Assembly (NCBI RefSeq): GCF_900090145.1
Contig: NZ_FMHI01000005.1
Span: 1-64,000, forward strand
Direction: 5' to 3'
Length of the DNA stretch: 64,000 nt
Origin: Streptomyces sp. WMMB 322
GTDB lineage: Bacteria > Actinomycetota > Actinomycetes > Streptomycetales > Streptomycetaceae
Below the pieces are notes generated by a model. It made no database searches, was not told the DNA's origin, and worked only from the letters and a program-made list of their open reading frames with translations. This document shows positions 1-9,159 of this stretch, one piece after another. The translations under genes were made by a program, and so were the position numbers. Position 1 is the first letter of the stretch; the number at the start of each line of letters is the position of its first letter.

Positions 1-944
1 AGTCCCTGAAGCCACTCGCGCACCTCCTCCACGCCCTCGACGGCCTCACCCTCGGTGTCGAGATGACGCAGCGCCTCCCACGGTGTGGCCGCACCCGGGA
101 GGATCTTCTCCGCCTCGGTGCGCATCTCACCGAGCAGACGGTGGAATTCCGACCAGCCGTAGGCGTACGCCTCATCCAGGTCGAGGTCCGCCCCGTTCCA
201 GTAGCGCGCCCAGCGGGCGTACCTCTCGCGGCCGACCGTATCGGGTGACCCGGCGACGCCCGGCTCGTACACCTCGCGCAGCCAGTCGCGAAGCTCCCTG
301 ACCGCGCCGGTCGCCTCGTCGGCGGCCGACGCGAGAACCTCGTGCAACGCGTCGGGGCCTTCCGCCGCGAACGCCGAGAACCATCCCCGGCCGTCACCGT
401 CCTCACCGTCGCCGACCCACTCGTCCAACTGCCCGAGGACGGTCGAGACCTGACGGGGGCCCGCGTGCAGCCCCTTGGCCAGGCCTGCTTCGAGAGATTC
501 CCGGTAACCGTCCAGAGCGTCGGGCACGGCACGCAGCCGCTGGGCGACAGTCGTCCAATCCGCAAGGGTCTCGGACGGCATGACCGTGAAGATCCCGCGT
601 ACCGCGTGGACCGGTGAGTGGAGGTTGCTCACGGCACGCAGGCCCTCCTGGGCGTCGTGAACGGCGAGTTCCGCCGTCAGCCGCTCCCGCAGCAGCCGGG
701 CGCAGCGCCGTTCCGCCTCGCTGTCGGCACCGGGCCGCTCCTCGGCCTCGGCCAGCCTGCGCAGAGTCGTCCGACTCAGCTCGGCGAGCACCTCCTGACC
801 TGCGGGCGAGAAGTCGGGAAGGCGGCTGTGGCTCTCCGGCACTCCGAGGTACGTACCGGCGATCGGGTCGAGCTCCACGAGCGCGTCGACGTAGGCGTCG
901 GCGACCTGTCGCGGCAGGGGGGTGGAGTTCATGGGATCGGACAT
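1..944 (-). CDS. DUF885 family protein (partial, C-terminus outside window)
   Basis: I translated this frame by hand from the ATG at 944-942; it stays open to base 1, so the 3' end is missing and 314 residues are visible. The protein begins MSDPMNSTPLPRQ. Near the window edge it has the DUF885-type segment LDEAYAYGWSEFHRLL followed by EMRTEAEKILPG. DUF885 proteins resemble zinc metallopeptidases, but their substrates are mostly unknown and the HEXXH region would lie beyond the edge. The start is supported by AGGA in the sequence AGGATGGGAGC just before ATG. There is no signal peptide, so it is probably cytoplasmic. The next gene is on the same strand but separated by 117 bases and is unrelated. 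Confidence 0.8.
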   Translation of the reverse strand, partial: MSDPMNSTPLPRQVADAYVDALVELDPIAGTYLGVPESHSRLPDFSPAGQEVLAELSRTTLRRLAEAEERPGADSEAERRCARLLRERLTAELAVHDAQEGLRAVSNLHSPVHAVRGIFTVMPSETLADWTTVAQRLRAVPDALDGYRESLEAGLAKGLHAGPRQVSTVLGQLDEWVGDGEDGDGRGWFSAFAAEGPDALHEVLASAADEATGAVRELRDWLREVYEPGVAGSPDTVGRERYARWARYWNGADLDLDEAYAYGWSEFHRLLGEMRTEAEKILPGAATPWEALRHLDTEGEAVEGVEEVREWLQG

Positions 945-1061
945 GCTCCCATCCTGGTATGTGCTGGCCCCCGGCGTCACCAGCAGCAGCCGCGCCGGGA
1001 ACCAACCGGCCGCGCGCAGTGCTGAAGGCACGGCTCACGCCCACGTGAGTCCGTGGTGTGG

Positions 1062-1721
1062 TCAACATGTTCGGTAGCGTGCGATTTCCCGCACGACCGA
1101 GTCCACATCGGACTCGGTCGTGTAGTAATGGACGGCGAGCCGGAGCAGGCCATTGCGCGGGCTGGTGATGATCCTCCGGGCGGCCAGGTGCCCCGCGAGG
1201 TGGTCGGGGTTGCGGTCGCGCAACGCTACCTGCGGGCCGCGTAGATCGTCGTTGGCGGGTGAGGCGATGTCCTCGCCCTGCGCGGTCAGCAGGTCGTGCA
1301 GGTGACCGGTGAGTGCGCAGACGTGGGCGGCCACCGCCGCCGGGTCGGTCGCCGCGAGCAGCTGCATCCCGGCGACGGCGCCGTACGCGGCGGGCACGGG
1401 CGGGCTCCCGGTCTCGTAGCGACGGGCGGTGGGGGAGAAATCGAGGCGCCGGGGGTCGAAGGCGAATGGCTCGACTCGGCCGAACCAGCCGGTCAGCTCC
1501 GGGTCCAGGTCGTGGGCGGTACCCTCCCGGACGTACAGGAATGCCAGTCCCGGCAGGCCGAGCAGGTACTTCGTGGCGCCACTGACCAGGTAGTCGCAGC
1601 CGAGCGCGGTGACGTCGACCGGTTCGACGCCGGCGGCCTGGTAGGCGTCGACGAAAACCTGCGCGCCGCGGCGGCGGGCAAGCGCGGTGATCTCATCGAT
1701 CGGCAGCCGCTGGCCGTACGG
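1062..1721 (-). pseudogene. Class V aminotransferase, 5'-truncated remnant
   Basis: This frame encodes the C-terminal 219 residues of a fold-type I PLP enzyme of the aminotransferase class V / cysteine desulfurase family. Visible family segments are YGQRLPIDEITALA, VFVDAYQAAGVEP and SGATKYLLGLPGLAF, whose Lys is the expected PLP-binding residue. The N-terminal half is absent: immediately upstream the DNA is the 3' end of the PrnB-like gene in another frame, overlapping 1693-1721. No start codon or ribosome site serves this frame at the junction. The likely cause is a deletion that removed the tail of the oxygenase gene and the first half of the aminotransferase gene. A sequencing error alone cannot explain the missing half. 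Confidence 0.75.
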
Positions 1722-2829
1722 GCTGCTCGGGCGGCGCCGCAGCCGCCGGCGCCTCGAGGAACGGCTTGACGAGCTGATGGTGGTGGAAGGAGTAGGCGGC
1801 GCCGTGCGCGCGGCAAACCGCGAGAAACAGCTCGCCGTTCGTCCGGAGCGGCGGCGTGGGCGGCCCCTCCGCAGCCTCGGCCAGGAGCCGGTCGGGCAGC
1901 GACTCCTCCCCGACGGCACGCCGCATCAGCACCTGGTCCTCGGGCGGCAGGAAGGGGTACTTCTCCGCGAGCACCGACTGGTAGAACGGGTCCTTGGCCG
2001 AGACCAGGCCCAGCAGCAGGTCGACCTCGTTGATTGCGGAGAAGTCGCCGGCGTTCGCGCCCCGGTGGACGACCTCGTTGACACGGTACGGCTTGAAGTA
2101 CGGCCGGATGTTGAAGTAGAAGCGGTCGACGTCGAGGGTCTCGGCGAGAGCTCGGTTGAACCGCATCACGACGGCGAGCGACGCGCTCGCCTGCTCGAAC
2201 AAGTACGTCGCCATCGGGTTGGAGACACCCATCGGGGGAATTCGCCGGAGCGCATCCGCGGCACGCTGGTAGGCGAGCACCGCGAGCCCGTTGTGGGTGA
2301 CGAAGACCTGCTCGTCAGGGAGTGAGGTGAACCGCCGGTAGGCGCCGCACTCGGCCGGGTTGTAGATCGACTGGTGCGCGAACACGTACCTCGGCGCGAC
2401 ACCGAGCGACGAGCCGAGCAACTGCGCCAGCGACCAGGCGGAGCGCAGCGACCCGTGATACTCGCCGTCGACGCTGTGCCGACTGCACGCGGCCAGGTAG
2501 AACCCCACCGCACCGAGGAGCTGGTACCGGTTGCAGGCCGCCGCGTCCAGGGTGTACTCGGCGGCAACCCGTTCGATCAGCGCACCACCCGCACACGCCA
2601 GCTCCCGCTTGGTGTCCTCGAGGTCCGGCCGCCCCTCCAGGCTCTCCGACCGGGCGGCGAAATAGGCCTCTTCCAGCTGGGTGTTCACCTCGACGAAATC
2701 ATTACGCAGCCAGCTTTCGAATCGTTCTGCCGCGGCATCGAGCCGCATCGGTGTATGAGCCATGGCGTCAATGTGCGCACGCAGTGGACTATTGAACAGG
2801 TCCAAAGACCAGCGGGTTGACCGAACCAT
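1693..2829 (-). CDS. PrnB-like heme-dependent oxygenase (DUF1864 family)
   Basis: The 378-residue protein resembles monodechloroaminopyrrolnitrin synthase PrnB, a histidine-ligated heme enzyme related to tryptophan 2,3-dioxygenase. Shared features are HQSIYNPAECGAYRRF followed by LPDEQ, the central segment FYFNIRPYFKPYRV, and NEVDLLLGL followed by DPFYQSVLAEKYPFLPPED. It may oxidise an indole or other aromatic amino-acid derivative; the substrate cannot be read from sequence. The last roughly 20 residues are Ala/Pro-rich and come from the deletion junction with the aminotransferase remnant, so the native tail may be altered. No clear ribosome site precedes the ATG at 2829. Met23 (ATG at 2763) is an alternative start. 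Family confidence is good, function unproven. Confidence 0.7.
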   Translation of the reverse strand: MVRSTRWSLDLFNSPLRAHIDAMAHTPMRLDAAAERFESWLRNDFVEVNTQLEEAYFAARSESLEGRPDLEDTKRELACAGGALIERVAAEYTLDAAACNRYQLLGAVGFYLAACSRHSVDGEYHGSLRSAWSLAQLLGSSLGVAPRYVFAHQSIYNPAECGAYRRFTSLPDEQVFVTHNGLAVLAYQRAADALRRIPPMGVSNPMATYLFEQASASLAVVMRFNRALAETLDVDRFYFNIRPYFKPYRVNEVVHRGANAGDFSAINEVDLLLGLVSAKDPFYQSVLAEKYPFLPPEDQVLMRRAVGEESLPDRLLAEAAEGPPTPPLRTNGELFLAVCRAHGAAYSFHHHQLVKPFLEAPAAAAPPEQPVRPAAADR

Positions 2830-3193
2830 TACGGCCGGTTGTTCGAGATCAGCATCAGAGCGCCAGCCGGCTACCTACCGACACCGCCGAGACAGCGGAA
2901 AGGATCACAGACACCCCGTCATCTACACGCGAGGCCCAGCCGTGCTCCGACGACCGTGTTGTTCCCGTGGGTTCGGCCGCAGTGGGCGTTTGTCCGTTCT
3001 CGGGCCGCGGGGATCGGCCTCGATGCGGTGAGGGCGTGCGTGGGTGAGCCGGGTTCGGGCATGCTCAGACCTTGCGCGCGAGCTTCACGTGCTGCGCAGG
3101 GGACGGGGACTTCCGGTGAGGGGCGAGTGGACGCATAGAATCCTGACGCACTCAGACGGGGCCTGACCGGGCCAGGCAGGGAGGGGGTGAAGG
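2830..3193. other. Divergent intergenic region, 364 bp
   Basis: This region separates the PrnB-like gene (minus) from the XRE-cupin gene (plus). A plausible -10 box TAGAAT lies at 3136-3141 for the plus-strand gene, with a weak -35. A strong purine-rich ribosome site occupies 3178-3187. I see no convincing gene or operator here. Confidence 0.5.
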
Positions 3194-3844
3194 ATGCCGA
3201 GGATGCCGACGGGGGAATCCGATGGTTCGGCGGGGGTGCCGGAGGAGTTCCCGGATGTTCCCGCTGGGGACGGGAACGAGGGACTCGCCTCCACGGTGGG
3301 GGCGACGGTTCGTACCACGCGGCGCGTCGTGGGCCTCACTGTGGAGGCGCTTGCGTCCCGTGCGGGTGTGAGTACGGGCGCGCTGAGCCACCTGGAACGG
3401 GGGCAGGGGAATCCATCCCTCCAGACACTGCAACGTCTGGCCACCGCGCTCGGCATTCCACTGGTGCAGTTGCTCCAGGGAGTCACCGCACCCGAGCACC
3501 ATGTCGTCCGGGCCGGTCAGCGGCCTCGACTGCCCGCGCCGGGCGGCGACACACGCGATTCGGAAGTGCAGCGCGAACTGCTGACCCCTTCGGGAGGCCG
3601 GCTGCAGGTGATCCGCAGCGAGGTGCCTCCTGGGTTCAGCAACGAGGGACGTTCCTATCGCCACCTGGGTCAGGAGTGTGTCGTCGTGCTGTCGGGCCGG
3701 CTCAGGGTGAGCGTCGGTCAGGAGGTCGTCGATCTGTCGCCGGGTGACACGATCACCTACGACTGCACAGCGGCTCACTGGTGGTCCAACCCGGGGACGG
3801 AGACGACTGTGGTGCTCGGAGCCGTCACACCCCTGGCCTTCTGA
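3194..3844 (+). CDS. XRE-family regulator with C-terminal cupin domain
   Basis: The 216-residue protein has a helix-turn-helix at about residues 38-92 (TRRVVGLTVEALASRAGVS, then LSHLERGQGNPSLQTLQRLA) and a small cupin fold at about 125-213 (RHLGQECVVVLSGRL, then LSPGDTITYDCTAAHWW). XRE-cupin proteins such as SutR and PuuR sense a small metabolite through the cupin and control nearby catabolic or transport genes. The ATG at 3194 follows GGGAGGGGGTGAAGG, an excellent ribosome site. Its 3' end overlaps the convergent DUF1028 gene by 20 bases. It is the best local candidate to bind the two palindromes in front of the peptide importer, but that is inference. Confidence 0.85.
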   Translation: MPRMPTGESDGSAGVPEEFPDVPAGDGNEGLASTVGATVRTTRRVVGLTVEALASRAGVSTGALSHLERGQGNPSLQTLQRLATALGIPLVQLLQGVTAPEHHVVRAGQRPRLPAPGGDTRDSEVQRELLTPSGGRLQVIRSEVPPGFSNEGRSYRHLGQECVVVLSGRLRVSVGQEVVDLSPGDTITYDCTAAHWWSNPGTETTVVLGAVTPLAF

Positions 3845-4670
3845 CCGACTTGCCGCGCGTGCGCAGCCTGTTCAGCAGCGCGAGGTCGATCAGGCCGTGC
3901 AGAAGGCGGTGTTCGAGGCTCTCGTTGTGGGCCCACCCCGCCAGACGCTCCTCAAGAGGCAGCTCGCTCGATCCGTCGGCTTCCAGCAGCGCCGCGACCT
4001 CGCGCGCGACCTCGCCCGTCAGCGGCAGCGCCGAGACGGGGTCCGCGGGGCCCACGAAGGCATGGTGCAGTTCGAGGAGGCGGCGCAGCTCGCCGACAGG
4101 GTCGAGGTGATCGTCCACGCGGAGGTCGACACAGGCCGTGCTGCGAAGGCGGCCGTCGTCGGCCGGGCCGACGACACGCAGTGCGGCACTTTGCTTGCCC
4201 CGGTGGTCCCCGCCGGCCTTCTCTCCCTCGGCGAGCGCCGCGATCAGGCGGTCGGGGAGTGTACCGGTCGAGGCCAGGAAGGTGTCGCGCAGGGCGCTGA
4301 GAACGGAGGTTCCGCTCAGACAGTTTCCGACGGCCACACATCCGGGACCGAGGAGATGTCCGGCGGCACTCGTGCAGCCGGAACCGGTCCATACGGCGGC
4401 TTCCCCAGTCGAGGCGAGCACCGCGAGCTGTCGCCGTGAACGTCCGGGGTCGGAGCGGATGAGACGGTCGACCGTCTGAGCTGCATCGCATCCAGCTCTC
4501 AGCTCTTCGATCCCTCGCTTGGCGAACGTAGTGTTGGTGTGGGCCTGGGTCACGAGGGCGCCGGTGTCCGCGGCCAGTGCCGGCACGGTGGCGCCGACGG
4601 CAAGGGACTTCGACGCCGTGACGACCCCGAAGTTCCCCTCACCGTCCCGTACCACCAGGGAATAGGTCAC
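3825..4670 (-). CDS. DUF1028 Ntn-hydrolase family protein
   Basis: The open frame extends farther upstream, but the family begins at the GTG at 4670, preceded by GGAGGAAG at a good distance. This start gives MTYSLVVRDGEGNFGVV, so removal of Met leaves an N-terminal Thr. That fits the N-terminal nucleophile expected of an Ntn hydrolase and supports the start. The product is 281 residues. DUF1028 proteins often lie near peptide importers and amidohydrolases; their reaction is not firmly established. Here the gene is divergent from the peptide ABC operon (184 bp apart) and convergent with the XRE-cupin regulator. A role in hydrolysing an imported peptide or amide is inferred. Confidence 0.8.
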   Translation of the reverse strand: MTYSLVVRDGEGNFGVVTASKSLAVGATVPALAADTGALVTQAHTNTTFAKRGIEELRAGCDAAQTVDRLIRSDPGRSRRQLAVLASTGEAAVWTGSGCTSAAGHLLGPGCVAVGNCLSGTSVLSALRDTFLASTGTLPDRLIAALAEGEKAGGDHRGKQSAALRVVGPADDGRLRSTACVDLRVDDHLDPVGELRRLLELHHAFVGPADPVSALPLTGEVAREVAALLEADGSSELPLEERLAGWAHNESLEHRLLHGLIDLALLNRLRTRGKSVRRPGV

Positions 4671-4773
4671 GTCTTCCTCCGTAAACGCCCCGGGCTGCCG
4701 CCCCTGTGAATTTCGCGAAACAGATCCGGTTCCTGTCTTGACCTGGACGCCCCGGGTTCGTACCGTCTCGCCA

Positions 4774-4812
4774 AAGCTTCGACATAATGACGAAGCTTCA
4801 TCATAATGATGA
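4774..4812 (+). promoter_or_regulatory. Promoter of the peptide importer with two overlapping operator palindromes
   Basis: A promoter reads TCGACA (4779-4784), 17 bases, CATAAT (4802-4807). Positions 4774-4798 form a 25-bp palindrome with one mismatched pair around ACATAATGA. Positions 4798-4812 form a perfect 15-bp palindrome (TCATCAT, A, ATGATGA). The centres are 19 bp apart, and the two sites cover the -35 and -10 boxes. This is the arrangement of a repressor with tandem sites. Confidence 0.7.
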
Positions 4813-4854
4813 TGGCATGCCTGAACGGGCAAGCACCGGACCTGAGGAGGAATC

Positions 4855-6369
4855 ATGAGAAGGACAGTCCGATGGGCCGGTGCGCTGCTCGCGATGGGCC
4901 TGTTCGCCGCCTGCTCGCCCGGCGAAGGGGTGGACCGCGGTGGCAAGGACGGCTCCGGCGTCGTGGCCGCGATCGCCGGTGAGCCGGACCAGCTCGATCC
5001 GCACCGCACGTCCGCGTACTTCTCCTTCGAGGTGCTGGAGAACACCTTCGACACGCTGGTCGAGCCCGACGGGAACCTTCAGATGCGGCCGGCGCTGGCC
5101 AAGCGCTGGAAGGCCAGCAAGGACGAACTCACCTGGACGTTCACCCTCCGCGACGGCGTCACCTGGCACGACGGCTCGAAGTTCAGCGCGGACGACGTCG
5201 TCTACTCCTACAAGCGCATCATCGATAAGAAGCTCGGGAACGCCTGGCGCTTCGAGGGTGTCAAGGACATCACCGCTCCCGACAGGTCGACAGTCGTGAT
5301 CAAGCTCAAGGAGCCCATGACCAACCTGCTCTCCAGGATCGGCGGGCACAAGGGCCTGGCTATCGTCCAGAAGAAGAACGTCGAGAGCGGCAAGATCAGC
5401 AAGCGCCCGATCGGTACGGGGCCCTTCTCCGTCGAGGACTACAAGCCCGGCGAGTCGATCAAGCTGAAGGCCAACTCGCGCTGGTGGGGCGGTGCGCCCA
5501 AGATCCCGTCGCTGACCTTCCGCTTCATACCCGAGCCCACCACTGCCCTCGCCGACCTCCGGGCGGGCGAGATCGACTGGACCGACAACCTCCCACCGCA
5601 GCAGGTGAAGAAGCTCTCCGCGGACGACAGCCTGAAGCTCGACTCCGTCGTGAGCAACGACTACTGGTACCTGTCGGCCAACGAGAAGCGCAAGCCGTTC
5701 GACGACCCCCGAGTGAGGCAGGCCATCGCCTACGGCATCGACCGTGAGGCGATCACCAAGGCGACCCAGTACGGCAACGCGACGGTCAACCAGCTGGCCA
5801 TACCGAAGACCAACCCCTGGTACACGCAGTACTCGCCCTACTCACACGACACGGACCGCGCATCCGAGCTCCTCGACGACGCCGGCGTGACCGATCTGAA
5901 GATCGACATGCTGGTGACGAAGGAGTACCCGGAGACCGTCACCGCGGGCCAGCTGATCGCATCCCAGCTGAAGAAGGTCGGAATCACCGTCAAGCCCCGC
6001 GAGGTCGACTTCGCCACCTGGCTGGACAAGCAGGGCAAGGGTCAGTACGACATGCTGATGCTCGGCTGGCTCGGCAACCTGGACCCGGACCAGTTCTACT
6101 ACGCACAGCACCACTCCAAGGGCAACTTCAACTTCCAGAAGTACTCCGACTCCAAGGTCGACAAGCTGCTGGAGGCCGGACGGTCGGAGAGCGACGAGAA
6201 GGCCCGCAAGGCCCTCTACGCCGAAGCGGCCCGGAAGATCGCCGACGACGCCAGCTACATCTATCTCTACAACCCCGACGTCGTTCACGCATGGGACCCG
6301 AAGCTCAAGGGATACAAGGTCCGAAGCGACAGTGCGATCCGTTTCCGTGACGCGGAACTGACGGACTGA
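4855..6369 (+). CDS. Peptide ABC transporter substrate-binding lipoprotein (SBP family 5)
   Basis: This 504-residue protein has a lipoprotein signal with lipobox LFAAC, the modified Cys being residue 20. It is a family 5 solute-binding protein (DppA/OppA type): early AIAGEPDQLDPHRTS, then RPALAKRWKASKDELTWTF and VRQAIAYGIDREAI. It would sit on the outer face of the membrane and deliver di- or oligopeptides, or another class of ligand such as nickel or sugar, to the permease encoded downstream. The start follows AGGAGG (4844-4849). It is the first gene of a five-gene operon in which each following gene overlaps its predecessor by one or four bases. Ligand identity is unknown. Confidence 0.92.
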   Translation: MRRTVRWAGALLAMGLFAACSPGEGVDRGGKDGSGVVAAIAGEPDQLDPHRTSAYFSFEVLENTFDTLVEPDGNLQMRPALAKRWKASKDELTWTFTLRDGVTWHDGSKFSADDVVYSYKRIIDKKLGNAWRFEGVKDITAPDRSTVVIKLKEPMTNLLSRIGGHKGLAIVQKKNVESGKISKRPIGTGPFSVEDYKPGESIKLKANSRWWGGAPKIPSLTFRFIPEPTTALADLRAGEIDWTDNLPPQQVKKLSADDSLKLDSVVSNDYWYLSANEKRKPFDDPRVRQAIAYGIDREAITKATQYGNATVNQLAIPKTNPWYTQYSPYSHDTDRASELLDDAGVTDLKIDMLVTKEYPETVTAGQLIASQLKKVGITVKPREVDFATWLDKQGKGQYDMLMLGWLGNLDPDQFYYAQHHSKGNFNFQKYSDSKVDKLLEAGRSESDEKARKALYAEAARKIADDASYIYLYNPDVVHAWDPKLKGYKVRSDSAIRFRDAELTD

Positions 6370-7313
6370 TGCTGCGTTTCGCCCTTCTCCGCACGGGCCA
6401 CGCCGCCCTCGTTCTCGCAGGGGTGACAGTCGTCGTCTTCGCTCTGGTGCACCTCGTGCCCGGCGACCCGGTGCGGGTCGCCCTGGGCACGCAGTACACC
6501 AAGGAGTCCTACGACACGCTGCGTGCGGCCTCCGGGCTCGACCGGCCCTTGATCGGACAGTATCTGCATTACGTCGGCAGTGCGGCCACCGGTGACCTGG
6601 GGGTCAGCTTCCGCACCGGCGAACCGGTCACCCTCGTGCTGCTCGAACGCCTCCCGGCGACGCTCTCCCTGGCCCTCGCCGCGATGGTGATAGCCGTACT
6701 GATCGCCTTCCCATTGGGCATCTACGCGGCGACGCACCAGGGCAAGGTCAGCGACACGATCGTACGTATCGTGAGCCAACTCGGCGTGTCCGTCCCCGAC
6801 TTCTGGCTGGGCATCCTGTTCATCCTGCTCTTCTCGAGCACCCTCGGATGGTTGCCGCCCTCCGGCTACGTGCCGCTGACGGAGGACCCCGTCGGCTGGC
6901 TGTCCCGGGCGGCCATGCCTGCTACGGCAGTGGGGCTCACCTCGGGTGCGATCATTACCCGCTTCGTACGCAGCGCGGTGCTCGAGTCGTTGGGCTCGGA
7001 TCACGCCCGCACTGCCCGTGCCAAGGGGCTGCGGCACCGCCTGGTGATGAGCCGCCACGTGGTGCGCAACGCGATGGTGCCCGTCATCACCGTGATCGGA
7101 GTGCAGACGGCGATTCTGCTGGGCGGAGTCATCGTCGTCGAAGTGGTCTTCGCCTGGCCCGGGTTGGGCCGGCTGACCTTCGATGCCGTGGCGGCCCGCG
7201 ACTACCCCGTGGTCCAGGGGGCGGTGCTGCTGGTAGCGGCGCTCTTCCTGGTCGTCAGTCTGATCGTCGACCTGCTCTACGGCCGTATCGACCCGAGGAT
7301 CTCGCTGCGATGA
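6369..7313 (+). CDS. Peptide ABC transporter permease, DppB type
   Basis: The 314-residue membrane protein has about six transmembrane helices. The first starts near residue 9 (ALVLAGVTVVVFALVHLVPGDPV), a signature of DppB/OppB permeases. The EAA loop that contacts the ATPase is in the region of ARTARAKGLRHRLVMSRHVV, at about residues 215-235. The ATG overlaps the stop codon of the binding-protein gene by one base (TGATG), so translation is probably coupled. It pairs with the DppC-type permease encoded next to form the membrane channel. Confidence 0.92.
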   Translation: MLRFALLRTGHAALVLAGVTVVVFALVHLVPGDPVRVALGTQYTKESYDTLRAASGLDRPLIGQYLHYVGSAATGDLGVSFRTGEPVTLVLLERLPATLSLALAAMVIAVLIAFPLGIYAATHQGKVSDTIVRIVSQLGVSVPDFWLGILFILLFSSTLGWLPPSGYVPLTEDPVGWLSRAAMPATAVGLTSGAIITRFVRSAVLESLGSDHARTARAKGLRHRLVMSRHVVRNAMVPVITVIGVQTAILLGGVIVVEVVFAWPGLGRLTFDAVAARDYPVVQGAVLLVAALFLVVSLIVDLLYGRIDPRISLR

Positions 7314-8173
7314 CCGCACAGCCCCTCTCCGCGTGGAGTCATCTGCTGCGGCGTCCCGTATCGGCGGCCGGGCTCGGTGTGATCGTCCTGCTCGTCCTGC
7401 TGTCCGTCCTGGGACCGCTCCTGGCGCCGTACGGCCCGAACGCCGCCGATGTCAGCCGAGCCCTGCAACCCCCCGGCCCGGAGCACTGGTTCGGCACCGA
7501 CGACCTGGGGCGCGACGTGCTGAGCCGGGTCGTCCTCGCCGCCAGGGTCTCGCTTCAGGTCAGCCTGGTCAGCGTGAGCATCGCGCTGGCAGTCGGAGTG
7601 ACTCTCGGTCTCCTCGCCGGCTACTTCCGGGGCTGGGCCGATGCCGTGGTCATGCGAGTAGTCGACGTGCTGTTCGCATTTCCGATCATGCTTCTGGCCA
7701 TCGCGATCGTCGCCGTGCTTGGCCCCGGGCTGAACACGGCGACGATCGCGATCGGCGTGGTGTACGTGCCGGTGTTCGCCCGGGTGACCCGCGCGAGTGC
7801 TCTTGCCCTGCGGGAGGAGCCGTTCGTGCGGGCAGCGGTCAGCATCGGCGCCCGGCCGTTGCGGATCATCCGCACCCATGTGCTGCCGAACGTCATGGCG
7901 CCTGTCATCGTCCAGACCTCGCTCAGCCTGGCGTTCGCGATTCTCTCCGAGGCGGCGCTGTCGTTTCTCGGGCTCGGCGTGCAGCCGCCCCAGCCGTCCT
8001 GGGGACGGATGCTCTTCGACGGCAAGGCGTTCACGGACGCCTGGTGGATGAGCGTCTTCCCGGGGCTGGCGATCTTCGTCACGGTGCTGGCGTTCAACCT
8101 CGTCGGAGACGGTCTGCGGGACGTTCTCGATCCGCGGCAGCGATCGGTTCTCGAGTCCAGGAGGAGCCGATGA
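7310..8173 (+). CDS. Peptide ABC transporter permease, DppC type
   Basis: The 287-residue protein starts at the ATG at 7310, which overlaps the upstream stop as ATGA. The DppC-type N-terminus has one helix (AGLGVIVLLVLLSVLGPLLA) followed by the periplasmic-type motif HWFGTDDLGRDVLSR, diagnostic of the family. The EAA loop lies around RAAVSIGARPLRIIRTHVLP. The C-terminal segment LGVQPPQPSWGRML is also typical. It forms a heterodimer with the DppB-type permease. A longer open frame exists upstream in the same phase but overlaps the previous gene and is not used. Confidence 0.92.
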   Translation: MTAQPLSAWSHLLRRPVSAAGLGVIVLLVLLSVLGPLLAPYGPNAADVSRALQPPGPEHWFGTDDLGRDVLSRVVLAARVSLQVSLVSVSIALAVGVTLGLLAGYFRGWADAVVMRVVDVLFAFPIMLLAIAIVAVLGPGLNTATIAIGVVYVPVFARVTRASALALREEPFVRAAVSIGARPLRIIRTHVLPNVMAPVIVQTSLSLAFAILSEAALSFLGLGVQPPQPSWGRMLFDGKAFTDAWWMSVFPGLAIFVTVLAFNLVGDGLRDVLDPRQRSVLESRRSR

Positions 8174-9159
8174 CCCAGGAAGGGCCGATGAAATCGCCCG
8201 GTTTCGCCGTACGGGACCTGACCGTCGTGCTCGGCCGCGGCACCCGGGCAGCACACGTGGTGCGCGGGGTCTCCTGGTCGGTGGCGCCGGGAGCGACCCT
8301 GGGCGTCGTCGGCGAATCCGGCTCGGGCAAGTCGATGACGGTCCTCGCCGCGGCCGGACTCGTCCCACCGTCCGCAGCCGTCACAGGCAGCGCCCTGGTC
8401 GGGAGCACGGATCTGCTGAAACTCTCCCGTCGGGAGCTCGAGGGCGTGCGGGGGCGGCGCCTCGGATTCGTCTTCCAGGAGCCGATGACCTCGCTCAACC
8501 CGCTTCTCACAGTGGAACGGCAGATCACCGAGGGCATCGAGGAACATCTGGGCACCACGCGGCGGGTCGCCCGGGGCCGCGCGCTCGAACTGCTCGAATC
8601 GGTCGGCATCCCCGACCCCGAACGGCGCCTGGACGCGTACCCGCACCAGTTGTCCGGCGGAATGCGTCAGCGGGTGATGATCGCGATCGCGCTCTCCTGC
8701 GAGCCGGACGTCCTCATCGCGGACGAGCCGACGACGGCGCTCGACGTCACCACCCAGGCGCAGATCCTCGAGATCGTGCGCGAGCGGCAGCAACGCATGG
8801 GCATGGCCGTGGTGTGGATCAGCCACGACCTCGGAGTGGTGGGCGGACTCGCCGACGACGTCGTCGTCATGTACGGGGGACAGGTGGTCGAGCAGGCACC
8901 GGTCGAGACCCTGCACAGGGCGCCCGCGCACCCCTACACACGCGGCCTGTTGGGAGCACGTCCACTCCTCGGCAGCCGGCGTGATCAGCTCACCGCCATC
9001 CCGGGCACGCCCCCTGACCCTCGTGAACTGCCGTCCGGCTGTGTCTTCTTCGACCGCTGCCCCGTCAAGGGAGACCCGCGGTGTGAAACCGAGGTCCCGG
9101 CGCTCTCGGAGGTCGGCCGGCGCCACTACGCCCGCACGTTCTGCCCGGAGGACCAGTGA
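8170..9159 (+). CDS. Peptide ABC transporter ATP-binding protein, DppD type
   Basis: This ABC ATPase has 329 residues. The Walker A is GESGSGKS, the signature is LSGGMRQRV, and the Walker B plus catalytic region is [13 protein letters not shown]. The C-terminal oligopeptide/dipeptide ATPase extension includes GCVFFDRCP and further cysteines. The start at 8170 overlaps the permease stop as ATGA; an in-frame ATG at 8188 is possible. It is one of the two ATPases powering uptake, with the DppF-type protein encoded next. Confidence 0.92.
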   Translation: MTQEGPMKSPGFAVRDLTVVLGRGTRAAHVVRGVSWSVAPGATLGVVGESGSGKSMTVLAAAGLVPPSAAVTGSALVGSTDLLKLSRRELEGVRGRRLGFVFQEPMTSLNPLLTVERQITEGIEEHLGTTRRVARGRALELLESVGIPDPERRLDAYPHQLSGGMRQRVMIAIALSCEPDVLIADEPTTALDVTTQAQILEIVRERQQRMGMAVVWISHDLGVVGGLADDVVVMYGGQVVEQAPVETLHRAPAHPYTRGLLGARPLLGSRRDQLTAIPGTPPDPRELPSGCVFFDRCPVKGDPRCETEVPALSEVGRRHYARTFCPEDQ

